Source: Watersipora subatra
Taxonomy: Eukaryota; Bryozoa; Gymnolaemata; Cheilostomatida; Watersiporidae
Length of the DNA stretch: 64,000 nucleotides
Direction of reading: 5' to 3'
Assembly (NCBI RefSeq): GCF_963576615.1
Contig: NC_088708.1
Span: 51,571,196 to 51,635,195, forward strand
Part shown: in pieces, positions 11,544 to 24,200 of the stretch
Layout: the number at the start of each line of letters is the position of its first letter
How positions within the stretch are numbered: the stretch's first letter is position 1
Position numbers and translations under genes: made by a program
The notes under the pieces: model-generated
Told to the model about the DNA's origin: nothing
Database searches by the model: none
The model's input: the letters and a program-made list of their open reading frames with translations, nothing else

Positions 11544-12915
11544 TTGCAAATACAAGTAATTGTATTACACAGATAATTTTATCTTGATCTCATCCAGTGT
11601 CCTTTGCATGGCATGTTTTTAATAAGCATCTTTACATTTAAGCGTTTCTGTAAGATATTTTTAGATTAATTTTATGTGATAAATCTTACGCTTTGCTGTA
11701 AAACTTAAGTAGCAAAATGCCTAGAAATGGTTGAAAACAGAAATCAGACCAGTTGTCTCAAGGAAAGTACTCAGAGATTCTAGCATTGTACAAGCATTTG
11801 TAATTTATAGGATTATATAATTATAATCCTATAAATTATTAATAGGATTATTATAATATCTTGATATAATCAAGATATTATATCACTACTATAGGCTCGT
11901 AGTGATATAATATTATATCACTACTAGCCTCTAGTAGTGATATAATATTTTTATTATATCACTACTTATAGACTGCAGCATGCAATAGACACAACATTCT
12001 TAGCAATCCGTATCTGAAAAATTAGGTGAAGGGAAAATGAATTGTATGAGTGCCTAATTTGTGACTAATAGTATTTAAAGCCAAAGAAGGGTATTCAACA
12101 ACACCTTGGCAAAAGAAAGTGCAAAAGGTAGTGTTTCAGTTAGTAGAATAGATTGTCATTCGCGTAACTACAACAGTGTCAAGGCCTTTTATTTTTCTGT
12201 TACATCTGCAATTGTTCTAAATATTTCAACTTCAACACAATTAAAAAATACCGCAGATGTAAAAATAACAATAGTATAGGTGACAGATCAATACAAATAA
12301 GTTCAAATCACAAAACTACTTTAGCCCTATATAATAGAGAAAATTCTAAGCTTTTCAAAACTATTTTCAGAATTTAAATTGAGGCAGTTTATCATGAGAT
12401 ACAGCTTTTTATGGAAGCTGGTGTTGGTCAATACGGTGACCACAACAACCTGAGAAATCTGCCTTCAAAGATGATGGATTGGATTTTAAACAGTTATATT
12501 TGTTGGCGTTTAGGAAGCTCATAGCAACCACATGCTACAAACATTACATTTTCATGAATGTTGGGAATGACTTGGCTTCACAAAAGCCACATGGACAAGT
12601 TTTATTTTGGGAGTCAAATTGTGTACTACATAAAATGCCTCATTTGTATTGAATATTCGATCTGTCACATTATTATTAGATGTCCGTCTGTTTTTAGAAT
12701 TAAGAAAAACAATGTTACATGTTGCCTTCTTAACCTTTTACAAGTCTTCTTGATTTTTATCATAAAACCATAAATGGGAAATCAAATCTGTTGAAATTTA
12801 TTTTTTTATTAAACTTCTCAATTTAAGTAATTACTGCAATAAAAAATCTTATTAAGTACTCAAAACATTTGCTTTAGTAAAAACTTGCTACTAAAAAGCC
12901 TTTTAATAATTTTAG
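11544..12915. other. Intergenic, with a hairpin cluster
   Basis: Apart from the hairpin chain at 11801-11949 I see no confident gene. A 46-codon open stretch at about 12377-12530 (including FMEAGVGQYGDHNNLRNLP) looks protein-like but has no consistent splice borders. Confidence 0.4.
11801..11949. repeat. Chain of four adjacent or overlapping perfect hairpins
   Basis: Hairpin 1: 11801-11817 with 11822-11838 (17 bp). Hairpin 2: 11852-11865 with 11869-11882 (14 bp). Hairpin 3: 11875-11889 with 11899-11913 (15 bp), sharing bases with hairpin 2. Hairpin 4: 11909-11927 with 11931-11949 (19 bp, 3-base loop). The core TATATCACTACT alternates orientation, and another copy occurs at 11955-11966. Confidence 0.85.
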
Positions 12916-14113
12916 TACCTACATGGAGTTTCTGTCTATCCAAGTGATGAACTAAAAGGTTCGGAAGAAAGAGTTGATATCAACATTAATTTATCTAGAG
13001 GTTTGAGTATGTCTTTACTTTCCTCTAGTTCTTACATAATTCTAACTTTATATCATTTAGTTATATTTATACTTCATATTGTATTACTGAAAGACGATAA
13101 GCAGTTAAGAAACAACCTGTAAAATATATAGGCCTACATTATATTATATTGTAATATATTATACTCTGCTATAGTATAGCAATTGCAGATAACTACAATA
13201 TGCGACATTATATTGAATTATGTGACATAGCAAACAGAAAACATAGTATACTAGACTAAATTATAATATGATAAATTGCATAAATTACATTGAATTATAT
13301 TGCCTAACATTTAAAATACAACGTACATTAAATAAATTAAGCCATAGCTTCATTAATTAAAATAATATAATTTTCTGACCAAAAGTTATCTGTTTTACTC
13401 TTATTTTACCAAGCTGCAGCCTTCTATTTTATAAATGTGTTTTCAACGCTCATCAAATCATGAGATTTTCCTAATTATAACAAATAAGACAGCATAAATA
13501 CATGTATGTAACTATAATAATCAATATATAAGCTTCAGAGAGTAAGAGTGATGCTATCGGATCACCAGGACCTCAAAGACTACCAGGGCCTCAAGAACCT
13601 CCAGGACCTCAATGACCACCAGGATCTCAAGGACCTCTAGGACCTCAAAGACCACCAGGATCTCAAGGACTAACAGGGCCTCAAGGACCTCCAGAACCAC
13701 CAGGATCTCAAGGACCTACAGGCTTGCAAGGGTCACAGGGTCTTCCAGGAGAGGAGGGTGAGACATAACAATACCAAAACCAAAAGTAACTGACAATCCA
13801 AAAGAGTAGGCTAATTGATATTGATTACTAAAGCTGAAATGATGCTTACTTCATTCATATTGATGTTCACCCTTAAGAATGTCTCACAGTTACAGTAGAA
13901 CTATGTCTATAATGCAATTTTTCTAAATCTTCTACTACAGGTTTTAATCTTACTATTTCAGGTAAATCAGGAGCAATAGGTTCACCCGGAGCAACAAAAC
14001 TGCCTGGCACACCTGGTATTAATAGAACTTCAGCTGAAAATGGAGGAGTCGTCTACACGCAACGGGAAGAAAGAGATGTGGAGACAACTCTACTCTTCTT
14101 TACAATGGTATAA
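12916..14113 (+). pseudogene. Short-chain-collagen-like gene, three exons, apparently broken
   Basis: Exon a (12916-13000) encodes YLHGVSVYPSDELKGSEERV and ends in phase 1 at GTTTGAG. Exon b (13539-13757, acceptor cttcag, donor GTGAG) is Gly-X-Y: repeated GPQ, GSQ and GLP triplets. Exon c starts at 13962 (acceptor atttcag) and continues GKSGAIGSPGA. All junctions are phase 1 and fit. After the collagen part comes GGVVYT and then, in a shifted frame, GRKRC and STLLYNG. This matches the YTRWGRxxC and LLYxG pattern of short-chain collagen C4-like C-terminal domains. Damage: TGA at 13613-13615 in a Gly position, Gly to Arg or Glu changes at several triplets, and a frameshift near 14055-14062. Secreted structural proteins of this class are common in invertebrates; this copy is probably a pseudogene. 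Confidence 0.65.
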
Positions 14114-14224
14114 TTTCTATTACTAGTCTGAAACAGTCGTAAGACAGTGAGTGATGTTAATGCAATTCTAGAGTAGCGCATCATTTCCTGTGAGCCCCTC
14201 TTGTTAAGTATTGTCAGAGCTTTA

Positions 14225-14330
14225 AAGATGTTTATTAATACTTGATAATAGTTATAGTTGTGATAGATGTTTATTAATACTTTATAATAGTTATAGCAGT
14301 GATAGATGTATATCAATCTTCAATCTATAT
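14225..14330 (+). repeat. 39-bp minisatellite fragment (locus 1)
   Basis: Two to three copies of a 39-bp unit, approximately TATTAATACTTTATAATAGT with TATAGTAGTGATAGATGT. The same unit occurs at 17583-17900 and 27836-27965 in the same orientation. Loci 1 and 2 also share the 3' flank CAATCTATATACTGTA. Confidence 0.8.
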
Positions 14331-14962
14331 ACTGTATATACTATATAGTATATACCAATACTTCACTAGAAATTCCACTGTCATACAGCCCACGACCAAA
14401 GTGATATTGGAAAAAAGAAAGGGTACTGATGGTTGAGAAATGCAGTATTAGCCTTCAAATGGCACTGCAGTGCAATAGGATAACTGCAATGGTAGCTGTA
14501 ATGTACTGGGTGTGGTGTTATTATATACAACAAACAGCAGTAATGAAAGGAAAAGATTATTTGTTTATATCTCTCCCCCTGCAATAGGAGAAATGCAATT
14601 TTGGCCAAAATTAGAAGTAAAATGCACTGATATTATTAGAATAACCGATCTTATTAATATAGTAATAATATAAAACCAATGCACAATTTTGTTTACATTA
14701 CAAAACGTCATAGCTAACAATATCAAGAAGTTGTGATATTTACATAGATTTTTAACAAATCTGTACTACGTAGTCATTGTTCTGTAGTCATCCAAACTTA
14801 AAATTAAATATTGTAATAATCTCATAAGAATCGTTAGAAAAAAAAATCATCATCATTTCCTTTACTTACACTGAGTTGGACATCAGTTAGAATACCAAAG
14901 TGCTAAAAATTGTCTAAAATGTCAGTTACTTTGAAATCGGCAAAAATGAAACGATTTCAGTA

Positions 14963-17122
14963 CAGTCATACTTCAACTTACGAGCTTAATGCGTTCTGAG
15001 ACTGAGCTCGTATGTCAATTTACTCGCATGTTGGTACAATTTATTTTTAAATAGAACAATTAAATATATATTTATTGGTTTCCATACTCTGTAAAATGCA
15101 AATAAAACACTCAAAACAAGATATTGTAACAGAAAGAACATGTTGGTTATTGTCCTAACCTACCACTTGCTTTCAAAAAGCAACAAATAAAAAATAATGT
15201 AAGGAAATGTGTTAAATTAAAATGTAAAATTAAATACATTGTTATGTGTGGTATTTAAGGAATTTACTCACTCGAACACCACACTAACATCAGTGATTAG
15301 TGATTACCTTGTCTCACTTTATCCAGACTATGCTTTTATGATTAATGTCTCAGAAGGCAAGCCGCCTTATTATGGTTGCCAAGAATTGTTGCCAAGAGTT
15401 CAATTTATAGGACTTGACCCAAATCTTTAGTCCAAGCCTAAATATGCTATTTATCAGATGTCAGTGTAGCAATAGAAGTACTCTTTATTCTCATAAACCA
15501 AAACCTTAATACACAATAGCAAAATTCTAAAATAAAGCAAAGCAACAATAAGTAATAAAAGCTAAGTAATAAAGTATCTGACGCCAACAGCTAGCTGTGT
15601 CTGCCCTTAAGCTCTGTTTTGTACGTCTACAAGAGGTCACAGTCAAAAGAGGATGAACTACTATAAATGTTCTCTTTTATAGGCATATGTTTAGCCTGAG
15701 GGTAGGCGTATAAGTGTTAAGGGTTGTGTCTTTCGGTTACTGTGGTTGGTCATTGAGGGAGCGCTGTCTTCTAGTACGTCAATGGAAATTCACCAGATTA
15801 ATGAGATGGTATATTCAAATTATTTTGTCAATGTCCAGTGTTTAGCTGGAAGGAGAATGAATTTTAGCTTCACTTGGTGGTTGATTCTTCTATGTTTAGA
15901 GTTCTTAATTAGCTGGTTGCTGCATTTGAATTATTGAACTTTGGATGCCTTCAGGGGTCTTGTTGCTGGTGTGGCTTGCTATCTGTACGTCCCGTTGTGT
16001 GTGTTGTGTGTACAACTTCTGGGCATAATCCATTCTTTAGCGGTGTCTTTGTATTTCCAAGCAACAGCATAATGTATGTAAATCTAGTAATCTGTTCCAT
16101 TCCGAGTCCATATCGAGTTTTAGTAAAATGTCAATATAACAACATGCAATAGCAGCTAACGCTAGCATTTGCCAGAGAGAGATATATGTATAAGTTATCC
16201 TTCATTACAACAGTTGACTTTGATAAATTTGGATTTTATCAAAGTCTTAAAAGACAAACTTTGAAGCAAATCTAAAAGCAAACTTTCATTTTTAACTTAA
16301 CGTAATTAAAAATTTTTCGTCGTTCATAGTTTCAAGTTTCTCGCTAGTTAGCTAATTTTTCCTTTGTTTCGCTTTCACGACTAGTCGGCCGTTTTAAGAT
16401 GAACCCATCTAAGGACGTTTGCTTTTGTCGCCCTTTAAACATGTCGCGATTAGGACGAACCCAGGTGTCGTCACAAAGGTTTAATGCACGACCACTAGCC
16501 ATCTTGTCCGAATGTCTATTTTTATAGTTTTGATAGATAGCAACGGCCTTTTCAAATAGCGTCGTTTCAGTTACGCTGTCACCGGCCAATTGTTTATCTT
16601 TTATCCATTGCCTGAGCGGTCTCTCCATCAGCGGTGGTGAAGATCGCCATGCCGTTTAGAAACTACGGTTAGTACTTTTGCGAGCTAAATGCCCTGAATA
16701 TAATCCTTCTGTTTGATAATTGTGGATGTATTTCTGTCATATTGCTGAGCTAGCTCAATCATGCATCCACATTTGGCATATTTTTCAATAATTTTTCGTT
16801 TAATATCAATTGTTATCATTTGCTTTTTCTTTGCATTATTTTTTATTTTACTGGCAAACTTTTGGTCTACGCACAGTACTTTTAATTCACATAATTCTGC
16901 ACTGAAAAGCGTGCACAAAAACACGGTACAAAAGTATAACCTGTGCAGTTGAAAAATACAGATTGGTGCTGGTGTCATAAAACACCTCCGGCATACTTGG
17001 CAACTGACTCACGTGCTCGTATCTCAAATATGGTCGTATGTTAGTGCTAAAACTTGCTTAAAAGCTGGCTCGTATCTCAAGTTTCTCGTACGTTGGAGCA
17101 CTCGTAAGTTGAAGTATAACTG
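14963..17122 (-). mobile_element. Tigger/pogo (Tc1/mariner) element with TA target duplication
   Basis: TIRs CAGTCATACTTCAACTTACG (14963 on) and the reverse complement of CAGTTATACTTCAACTTACG (ending 17122) are flanked by TA at 14961-14962 and 17123-17124. Length 2.16 kb. The element interrupts a sequence that is continuous in the inverted copy around 19080-19230, which supports insertion. It carries the minus-strand transposase fragments listed below and is defective. Confidence 0.88.
16344..16978 (-). pseudogene. Tigger-type transposase, N-terminal DNA-binding fragments
   Basis: Two minus-strand open frames. 16978-16685 contains TIDIKRKIIEKYAKCG, LAQQYDRNTSTI and IKQKDYI, the pipsqueak/CENP-B-type first helix-turn-helix of pogo transposases. 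16628-16344 contains PLRQWIKDKQLAGDSVTETT and LFEKAVAIYQNY, the second CENP-B-like DNA-binding domain. A short frameshifted gap separates them. The catalytic DDE domain should follow at lower coordinates (14963-16340), but I could not recognise it, so it is deleted or too decayed. Confidence 0.75.
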
Positions 17123-17582
17123 TACTCCTAAGTTAATTAAAGAAACCGTCGGCAATTCGACAATGCTATAGACTGGTGAAATGTGCACGTTATTTTTTTG
17201 TAAAATGCGCACGACTTAATCGTTCTATTCTCTGTCGCTCGGCGTTTCAATTTCCGGTCCTAATTTTGGGAAAAGTAAGGCTTAGCAAGTTTTAATAACG
17301 ATTTTAGGCCTAATCAATCAGTCTATTTGTGTATAATCCGTTCAGATGGGTAAGTTTTAGTAATATGTCGACACTTTTCAAAGATTTGGTGACATATTTA
17401 AATATGTTTTTATGTGTTTTGTATCGTTATTATAATTAAACGACTCTACACACAAATGGTTAAATTTGTTGATGAGATTTTGTAACAAGGGTTTGCGACG
17501 TTGTTGATGAATAATTTTCGTGAGTTGTGTGCACATGCATTTATCATAAACACTCTCAAACATTCGCTCAGCTCGTTTGGTC

Positions 17583-17900
17583 GTGGGATAATAGTTATAG
17601 TAGTTATAGATATCTATCAATACTCCATAAAAGTTGTAGTTGTGATAGATGTATATCAATACTTTATAATAGTTATAGTAGTGATAAGTGTATATCAATA
17701 CTTTATAATAGTTATAGTAGTGATAGATGTATATCAATACTTTGTAATAGTTATAATAATGATAGATGTATATCAATACTTTATAATAGTTATAGTAGTG
17801 ATAGATGTATATCAATATTTTATAATAGTTATAGTGGTGGTAGATGAATATCAATACTTTATAAAAGTTATAGTAGTGATAGATGTATATCAATTTTCAA
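17583..17900 (+). repeat. 39-bp minisatellite (locus 2), about eight copies
   Basis: Tandem copies of a unit containing TATATCAATACTTTATAATA and GTTATAGTAGTGATAGATG. Because 39 is a multiple of 3, the array is open in several frames and gives artefactual repetitive peptides on both strands. It sits in the spacer between the arms of the large inverted repeat. Confidence 0.9.
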
Positions 17901-17908
17901 TCTATATA

Positions 17909-18365
17909 CTGTAAAACCTCTAATTGAATGCCACTTCTAATTGAACGCCACCTCCAATTGATCGTCAACCTGAGAGAAGGGTTGATAAATAGACCGCCAC
18001 TTTCCAATTGAACGCCACCTCCATTTGGCCACCACTTTGACGCTATTTGATCTTTACGAGCCCGATCCAACCGATACCAACACGATCCATAGAAAAGTGT
18101 ACACAAAATCGTATTAATAATGATTCGTATATATCAATAACAATTAATTCTCTCGTCCTATTTTGAAACTTTTTGTTTTCTTTCGTTAAAACTTTGAAAG
18201 CAATACCAAAGCAATAATCAATAGCAGTTTTAGGCTAGCGGTATCTCTTTGTCTAACGTAGTATTTCTACTTCAAAGTAGCCTACATATATAAAAAATCG
18301 AGTTAAATTCATGATGGTAGATGAACTTTCAGAGCAACGCTATAGTAATAATTACTGTCTCGGGT
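17909..18365 (+). mobile_element. Pogo-like MITE, copy 1 (AACCTCTAATTGAACGCC family)
   Basis: Starts CTGTAAAACCTCTAATTGAA after TA at 17907-17908, with internal direct repeats of ATTGAACGCCACCTCC. It is homologous in reverse complement to 41806-42296 through blocks such as AAGTGTACACAAAATCGTAT and GCAATAATCAAT, and more weakly to 58555-59469. The right boundary is inferred from the homologous copy and is approximate. Confidence 0.6.
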
Positions 18366-19832
18366 TAATAGTGGTTTCTTGTTTAACGCTGTCCTAATAC
18401 TTCGAAGGACATGCATATAAAAATTGCTTACACACTAATATCAAATAGTTCAGCAGTGCAGAAGAAAACATGAGGCCAGAAGATATTGTGGACAGCTAAA
18501 TGATGTTCATCATGTTCATCGAAAGCCCAATTAGAACACAGTTATCCGAGCAAACGTTGGAAATATTTTTGTTTTAAAAATGGTGAAACAGTTTTTAAAA
18601 TGCGAACCAGAGGTTCCGAGATCAAATCTCATGCGATACAGATTGGGCATTCTAATATTTTCCCACGACCAAACACGAGCAAAGCGATTGTTTGGGAGAT
18701 TTACATATGATAAATACACATGTGCACACGACTCCCAAAAAATTATCCGTTAATGGCTGTGACCAAACCCTTGTACCGAAATCTCTTCAACAAATTTAAC
18801 CATTTTTGTGTAGAGTCGTTGCAGCATAATAACGATACAAAACACATATAAACCTATTTAAATATGTTACCAAGTCTTTGACAGGTTACCGCAATATCCT
18901 AAAACTAACCCATCTGATCGGATGATACATAAATAGACAGATTAATTCGACCTAAAATCAAAATGGAAACTTGAGAAGCCTTTTTTAATCAAAATTAAGA
19001 CCGGTCAACGAAACGCCAATAAGGCTGTGCGACATATAGTATAACCATTAAGATGTCCAAATTTCACAAACAATCGTGCACATTTCACTAATCTATGGAA
19101 ATGTTCAATTGCCGAAGGTTTCTGTAATTAGCGTAGAAGTACTGAAATATAATCGGATTTTTTTGCCGATTTCAAAGAAACTGACATTTTGGACACTTTT
19201 GAGTACTTTGGGATTCTAACTGATGCACAAAGCAGTGAAAGTAAAGGAAATGACGATGATATTTTTTCTAACGATTCTTATGAAATTATTACAGAATTTA
19301 ATTATAAGAATAATTATTCGATTTCATAAGATTTAATTATAAGAAGAAGCATTCGAATTTACAAGATCGAAGTATATAGTGATCGATGTTGGGCAATATG
19401 TTACTGTTATTATTTTTTTTAAATAGTTTTGTTAAATAGATTTTCTAAAAATCTATATAAATATCACAACTTCTTGATATTGTTAGCTATGAAGTTTTGA
19501 AATGTAAACAAAATTGTGCATTGGTTTTTTGTTATTACTGTATTACTATATTAATAATATTGGTTATTTTAATAATATCAGTGCATTTTCCCTCTAATAT
19601 TGCATTTCTCCTATTGCGGGGGAGAGATATAACAATAGAATCCTTTTTTTTCATTGTTGCTGTTTGTTGTATATAATAACACCCACACCCAGTACATTAC
19701 AGCTACCATTGCAGTTATCCTATTGCACTGCAGTGCCACTTGAAGGCTAATATTGCATTTCTCAAGCATCAGTACCCTTTCTTTTTTCCGATATCACTTT
19801 GGTCGTGGGCTGTATGACAGGAGAATTTCTAG

Positions 19833-21230
19833 TTTTAATATTTAATTATAAGAATAGTCATTAGAATTTACTACATCAAAGTATATAATGATTGCATTGT
19901 CCAATTGCCAAAGGTTTCTTTAATTAACGTAGACCGTTTGGGTGGTGTACACAGTTTGGGTGGTGTCCACATCTGTGGTACACAGTTTATCAGCCCATGT
20001 TTTTTGTCCAATTACCAAAGGTTTCATTAAATTATCTAGAACATTAGCCAGATTTCTTTACTTCTTATCTACAAGCTAGGGCCGAACTACAATGCCCCTT
20101 TGTAACAAGAATATTTCTTTATTTTACTCCAGTTTGCAGAAAATTTCCAGTCGCGTTAATGCTAATGCTTACTTTCTGTTACATATCGCTGTCAAAACCA
20201 TTCTACATTCAACACAACCAACTTTCAACGTTCCAACGCAACTTTCAAACTGTGTATATTACACGGCAGCTTGCCATTTTACTTTTAATATCACATTTCG
20301 GAGATATAATAAACATATTATATTATTGCTGTTGTTAGTTAAATTAGGTACAGATGGTTTTTTTCCGCAGTTAATCCTTTTTATTCATAGATCACGATAT
20401 CGCAATTGTTCTGGCTGTGATTTTGTTGCTGAATCAAAGGTATTTTCTTTATCCTAATAAATGCTGACTGAAACCTAAGTACCCAACTGAATCTTTTGAA
20501 CACTATTTTTGCACACACACAATCTTATCATTTCAGTAGATCTTATGCCATGACAATCCTTGTTCCCTTGATAATTATTGAGAAATTCTTTTTTGTCAAC
20601 TCAATGTTTTATCAATGACCTATCGTTGACCGATAGATCAATAGTTATTTTATTTTGGTAGGTAGTTGATTGCATCACCAATATTTTGGAGTTATTGGTA
20701 ACTTGATATATCGAAAAGACAACTCCCAAAAATATGAGATTAGCATATCAGTATTTATCGTCCATCCCTAGTAGAGGCGTGTACTAATTGGAGATTCCCG
20801 TTAATGTGCCCTAGCGGTTAAAGAAAACCGCAGAATAGCCGCACCCATATATAAGCCGCATGGCCCACAAACTGTCAGAAAAAAGTAGCGGCTAATAGTC
20901 CGAAAAGTACGGTACTCTATAAGGCGGACACATACATACACAGACAACGATTGCCGTTTATATAGTAGATTATCTGCTCAGTTCATAAGTGTTACAAGAA
21001 TGCTCAAGTAATAGGCAATGAACAGGCCCAGAACAGCTCTGCTCTCTACTGCAAATGTTTGTGCTTATATAGCTGGTAGGCCCCGCCTCTGTTCTACTTG
21101 AACTGGGCTCGGCTTTGGCTTGAGGTCAGATATAAAAAAGATAACGATTTGTGAGTTTCTAGACCGCAGTTCCTAACTCGGTTTGAAAACTGTGTAGCTG
21201 TGTTGGCGATTATATGTAATCAGTAGTACC
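19833..21230. other. Unassigned; MITE-like and GC-rich repeat fragments
   Basis: 19930-19990 has short direct repeats of GTTTGGGTGGTGTMCAC. 20810-20930 contains CTAGCGGTTAAAGAAAACCG and CGGCTAATAGTCCGAAAAGT, a style seen in dispersed invertebrate repeats. A 121-codon open frame at 20092-20457 shows no domain. 21095-21185 is repeated inverted at 27720-27805. Confidence 0.4.
21095..21190 (+). repeat. Inverted repeat partner of 27720-27805, just upstream of a gene start
   Basis: The stretch containing GGTCAGATATAAAAAAGATA and ACGATTTGTGAGTTTCTAG recurs in reverse complement at 27720-27805 with few differences. It ends about 40 bases upstream of the ATG at 21231. The AGATATAAAAAAG could serve as a TATA-like element, but a dispersed repeat is equally likely. 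Confidence 0.65.
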
Positions 21231-24200
21231 ATGGACGTAAGAAAATAGTTTTGTATAGTTTTTAAAAGAAACCTTTGACATCAGTGTTAAACGTCCTGCT
21301 CTAGCGGGCAATATTTGTTTCTTTTTTGCATTTTTAATGCGAGCGGCATCGTGGGCCAGCATCGTGCTGCACGCTTGCAGTCAAAACTCTTCTTCTTGTA
21401 AATTAAGAATGATTACTGGCATTAAAGAATGGTTTTTGGTGTTTTGCTGGTGCTGGAAATGTCTAGATTTATTCTAGATACTAGAAATATAAGGTATACA
21501 TATAAAAGAGTGATAAAAACATAATACATTGAAAAAATACCAAAAAGGTTTACTGTTCTTAATAAAATGTTACGCTGCTAAAAATAGATCCTAGACAGAT
21601 GTTTTATAAGCAACTATGTTCTTGATGACAGTTTGTGTGGCAACAGTGTCTTCTAGTGCAGTCTGTTAAATTTCTAATTGTAATTTTCCTTCGAAATATT
21701 GGATCAAGTTTTAGATTTTATTTTAATTATTTTAGGTGGTAGATGTTGGCATAGAACTGGCGATTTCCAAGTCGAAATCAACAATCAAGGTATGTCTTTC
21801 TGAGGTTGTGATCTAAAGTTGATGTGACGTGATGCTGTCAAAGTATCTCTATTTCATTTAATCAGCGGTAAAAGTTCATCATGGGATTAATTTTATCATA
21901 ATTTTTGCTACATCAACAAAATATATATTTTATAAACTTATTATGCAACGCTTAACGGAGCAGAAAAGATTTTGCCATATTGTATTATTCGTTAACTTTT
22001 TTATCTTTATCAAATGTTTATTTTCAGTTTCATGCTCTACTGATCCATGATAGTCTCACTAACGCATTAGACCAGCCTGCTGACATTATTATAGTACCAA
22101 GACATGATTCTGAGCGAAGTCATTACTCCCTAATGGTTAGTATTCTTATGCTGCACTTTTATACTAAAAGACTATGTCAAGATATTAATTTTGAGAACAA
22201 TTAGCGTTGCATGGCTGTGCATAGTTATTATAATTGTTTTAAAAATTTAAAACAGCACATCTTTTATATAGCATGTAACTTGAATAAGGTAACTGTTTTG
22301 TAGACACGGAAATACTTGCTCTGCGTGTATCTATAACATGCAACTTGCATTAGCTTGCATAGCTTTATATACAAGTTGTATACGGTACTCTGTTTGCAGC
22401 TGGTAGATAGGAAACTTTGAAAAATTCATTCAATGGACTCTCTTTCTTACAAAGGACAACAGACCATTGAAAAAAGGTGAGCATGAAATTCTTCACTAGG
22501 TTTGTCGGTAAATCTTACAAAAAGCAACAGTTATTGCCTTTGCATTCTAGCATAAATGGTTTAATCCAAAAGCTCACTGTTAGCAACAATATTTACAGGA
22601 AGCTTGTTTCTGTTGATGAGAGGTTTGCTGATTATGCTGTGACGGCTATGCAACAGAAAGATTGTGTAAGCTGTGGACTGTATGTTACCAAGGTGAAGCT
22701 GTGGACTGTATGTTATCAAGGTGAGTGACACTCTCATTCGTAGAGGTCTCAAGACTTCAACAATTATCAGTAGGAAACGTCTGGTTGGATTATTTATCTA
22801 CACATTAACTATTACTAAGGAACCTAGTCCTATTCTGTCAATTTTCACTGTTAACCACAATGTTTTTTCACCAAAATTAGTGTGATTCCTTGTAGGGGGT
22901 TATGCAATAATCTTGAACTTTCTAGATATTCGGCACATTTTTGTTGTTGTAAACTTACTAAAGAATAATTCTAAGAATCTCCATTTTTATAATGTTATTA
23001 ATATTTTCAGCATGCGCAACGATATGTTGAATTGTTTGAGCTAGAAAATAGAAAAGATGGTGATATGTCTTTAAATCCTTCCACATACCGTAAAGAATTA
23101 TTGGCAAGTATAAAGGTATGTGAAACAATAACTATTCCCAGCAGATTTAGCACATCTGTATATCTTGTATGTAAATAGATGTTAAGATACTTCCTCACTT
23201 ATTTGGTTTAATTTTCTCAACCTGAACTAACAACTTTTTAACATTTTTGCATTGAATTTCGTTTTTAACCAGTTGTCTTTATTTATGTTAGGAAGATGGT
23301 CGAGCATTGGCGGATATCAAGCTCTCTATTGAAGCAGGTAGGTTGAAGATGTAAGTCACATACAGGTTAACAAGTTTTATATTTGTATCATAATAATACA
23401 TAAAAATTATTTTACTGTGTTCACCAATCTAGAGCATGAGAATACTATTCTGATATCTTTAAATAGTATAGTGTTGGTATCTATGGACATTACCTGCTTT
23501 ATATATATCTAATGCATGTTCTTAACCCTTTGGCTACGGCGCGCTTACGGCCGGGAAAATACCACCGTACGGAGGCAATTACTAGGGCGATTTGAGCCTT
23601 CGGCATGACTGCATAAAAACTGCAGTAACTTACATCACTATTCTGATAGTTACATAAATTAATATGCATAGGAAAGCTGAGAAATTTCTCTACAAGCTGA
23701 TATTTTTCTATGCAGATAGCTTGCAAATGCTTTCCAGCAAAAGTCTCAATTTGTTGAAGCTATTAATTTTTTTTATACACCATTTTCAATTGTATTTTCC
23801 TAATTGATAAAGGTAATTGGCAATGTTGTATAAATAATACATGCACGGATTCATAGGTTCTCAACAATTTGCAAAAAAAATTGGTCGTCAAAGAGCATTG
23901 AAAGTGGAGTTATGAGCTCCGATGCATTGCGGGAGCACCACTCGAAATTCTCAGTGCGTGACCCAAAAGACCAGCGAAAAATGGAGGCCTGACAATGTCG
24001 CCTAAACTTCGCTATAACGTACATGCAAATTGGAATAGAGCTATAAATGAATATGCATTTGAAAGCTTAGAAATTTCTCAACAGGCAGCCATTTATTCCC
24101 TGTAGATCGTCCCTGCAAAGTTATTCGTCTGTGAATATTTCTATCAACATTGTGATGTGTCAATGTTGCCACCTTTCTATCATAAAACATCGATAACAAA

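Larger units (their letters stand above)
14366..19832. repeat. Giant inverted repeat, arms about 1.1-1.2 kb, left arm split by a transposon
   Basis: Left arm: 14366-14960 plus 17125-17588. Right arm: about 18659-19832, inverted. Matching landmarks are CTAGAAATT plus GTCATACAGCCCACGACC at the left outer end, mirrored at 19810-19832, and TTTGGTCGTGGG at 17577-17588, mirrored near 18660. Both arms carry the same stretches on the way, such as ATTGTTAGCTATGA-like and TGCAATGGTAGCTGT-like blocks. Within each arm CCCACGACCAAA occurs at both ends in inverted orientation, so each arm may be a TIR element. Homology extends about 20 bp past that TIR, so the duplicated unit is larger. Arms differ by substitutions and small indels. 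Confidence 0.75.

Noticed and set aside
17378-17914. Overlapping ORFs of 106-171 codons on both strands
   Set aside because: Generated by the 39-bp minisatellite, whose unit length is a multiple of 3.
22221-22300. 33-nt exon at about 22255-22287
   Set aside because: Sites are fair but the phase does not solve the junction conflict, and the peptide is uninformative.
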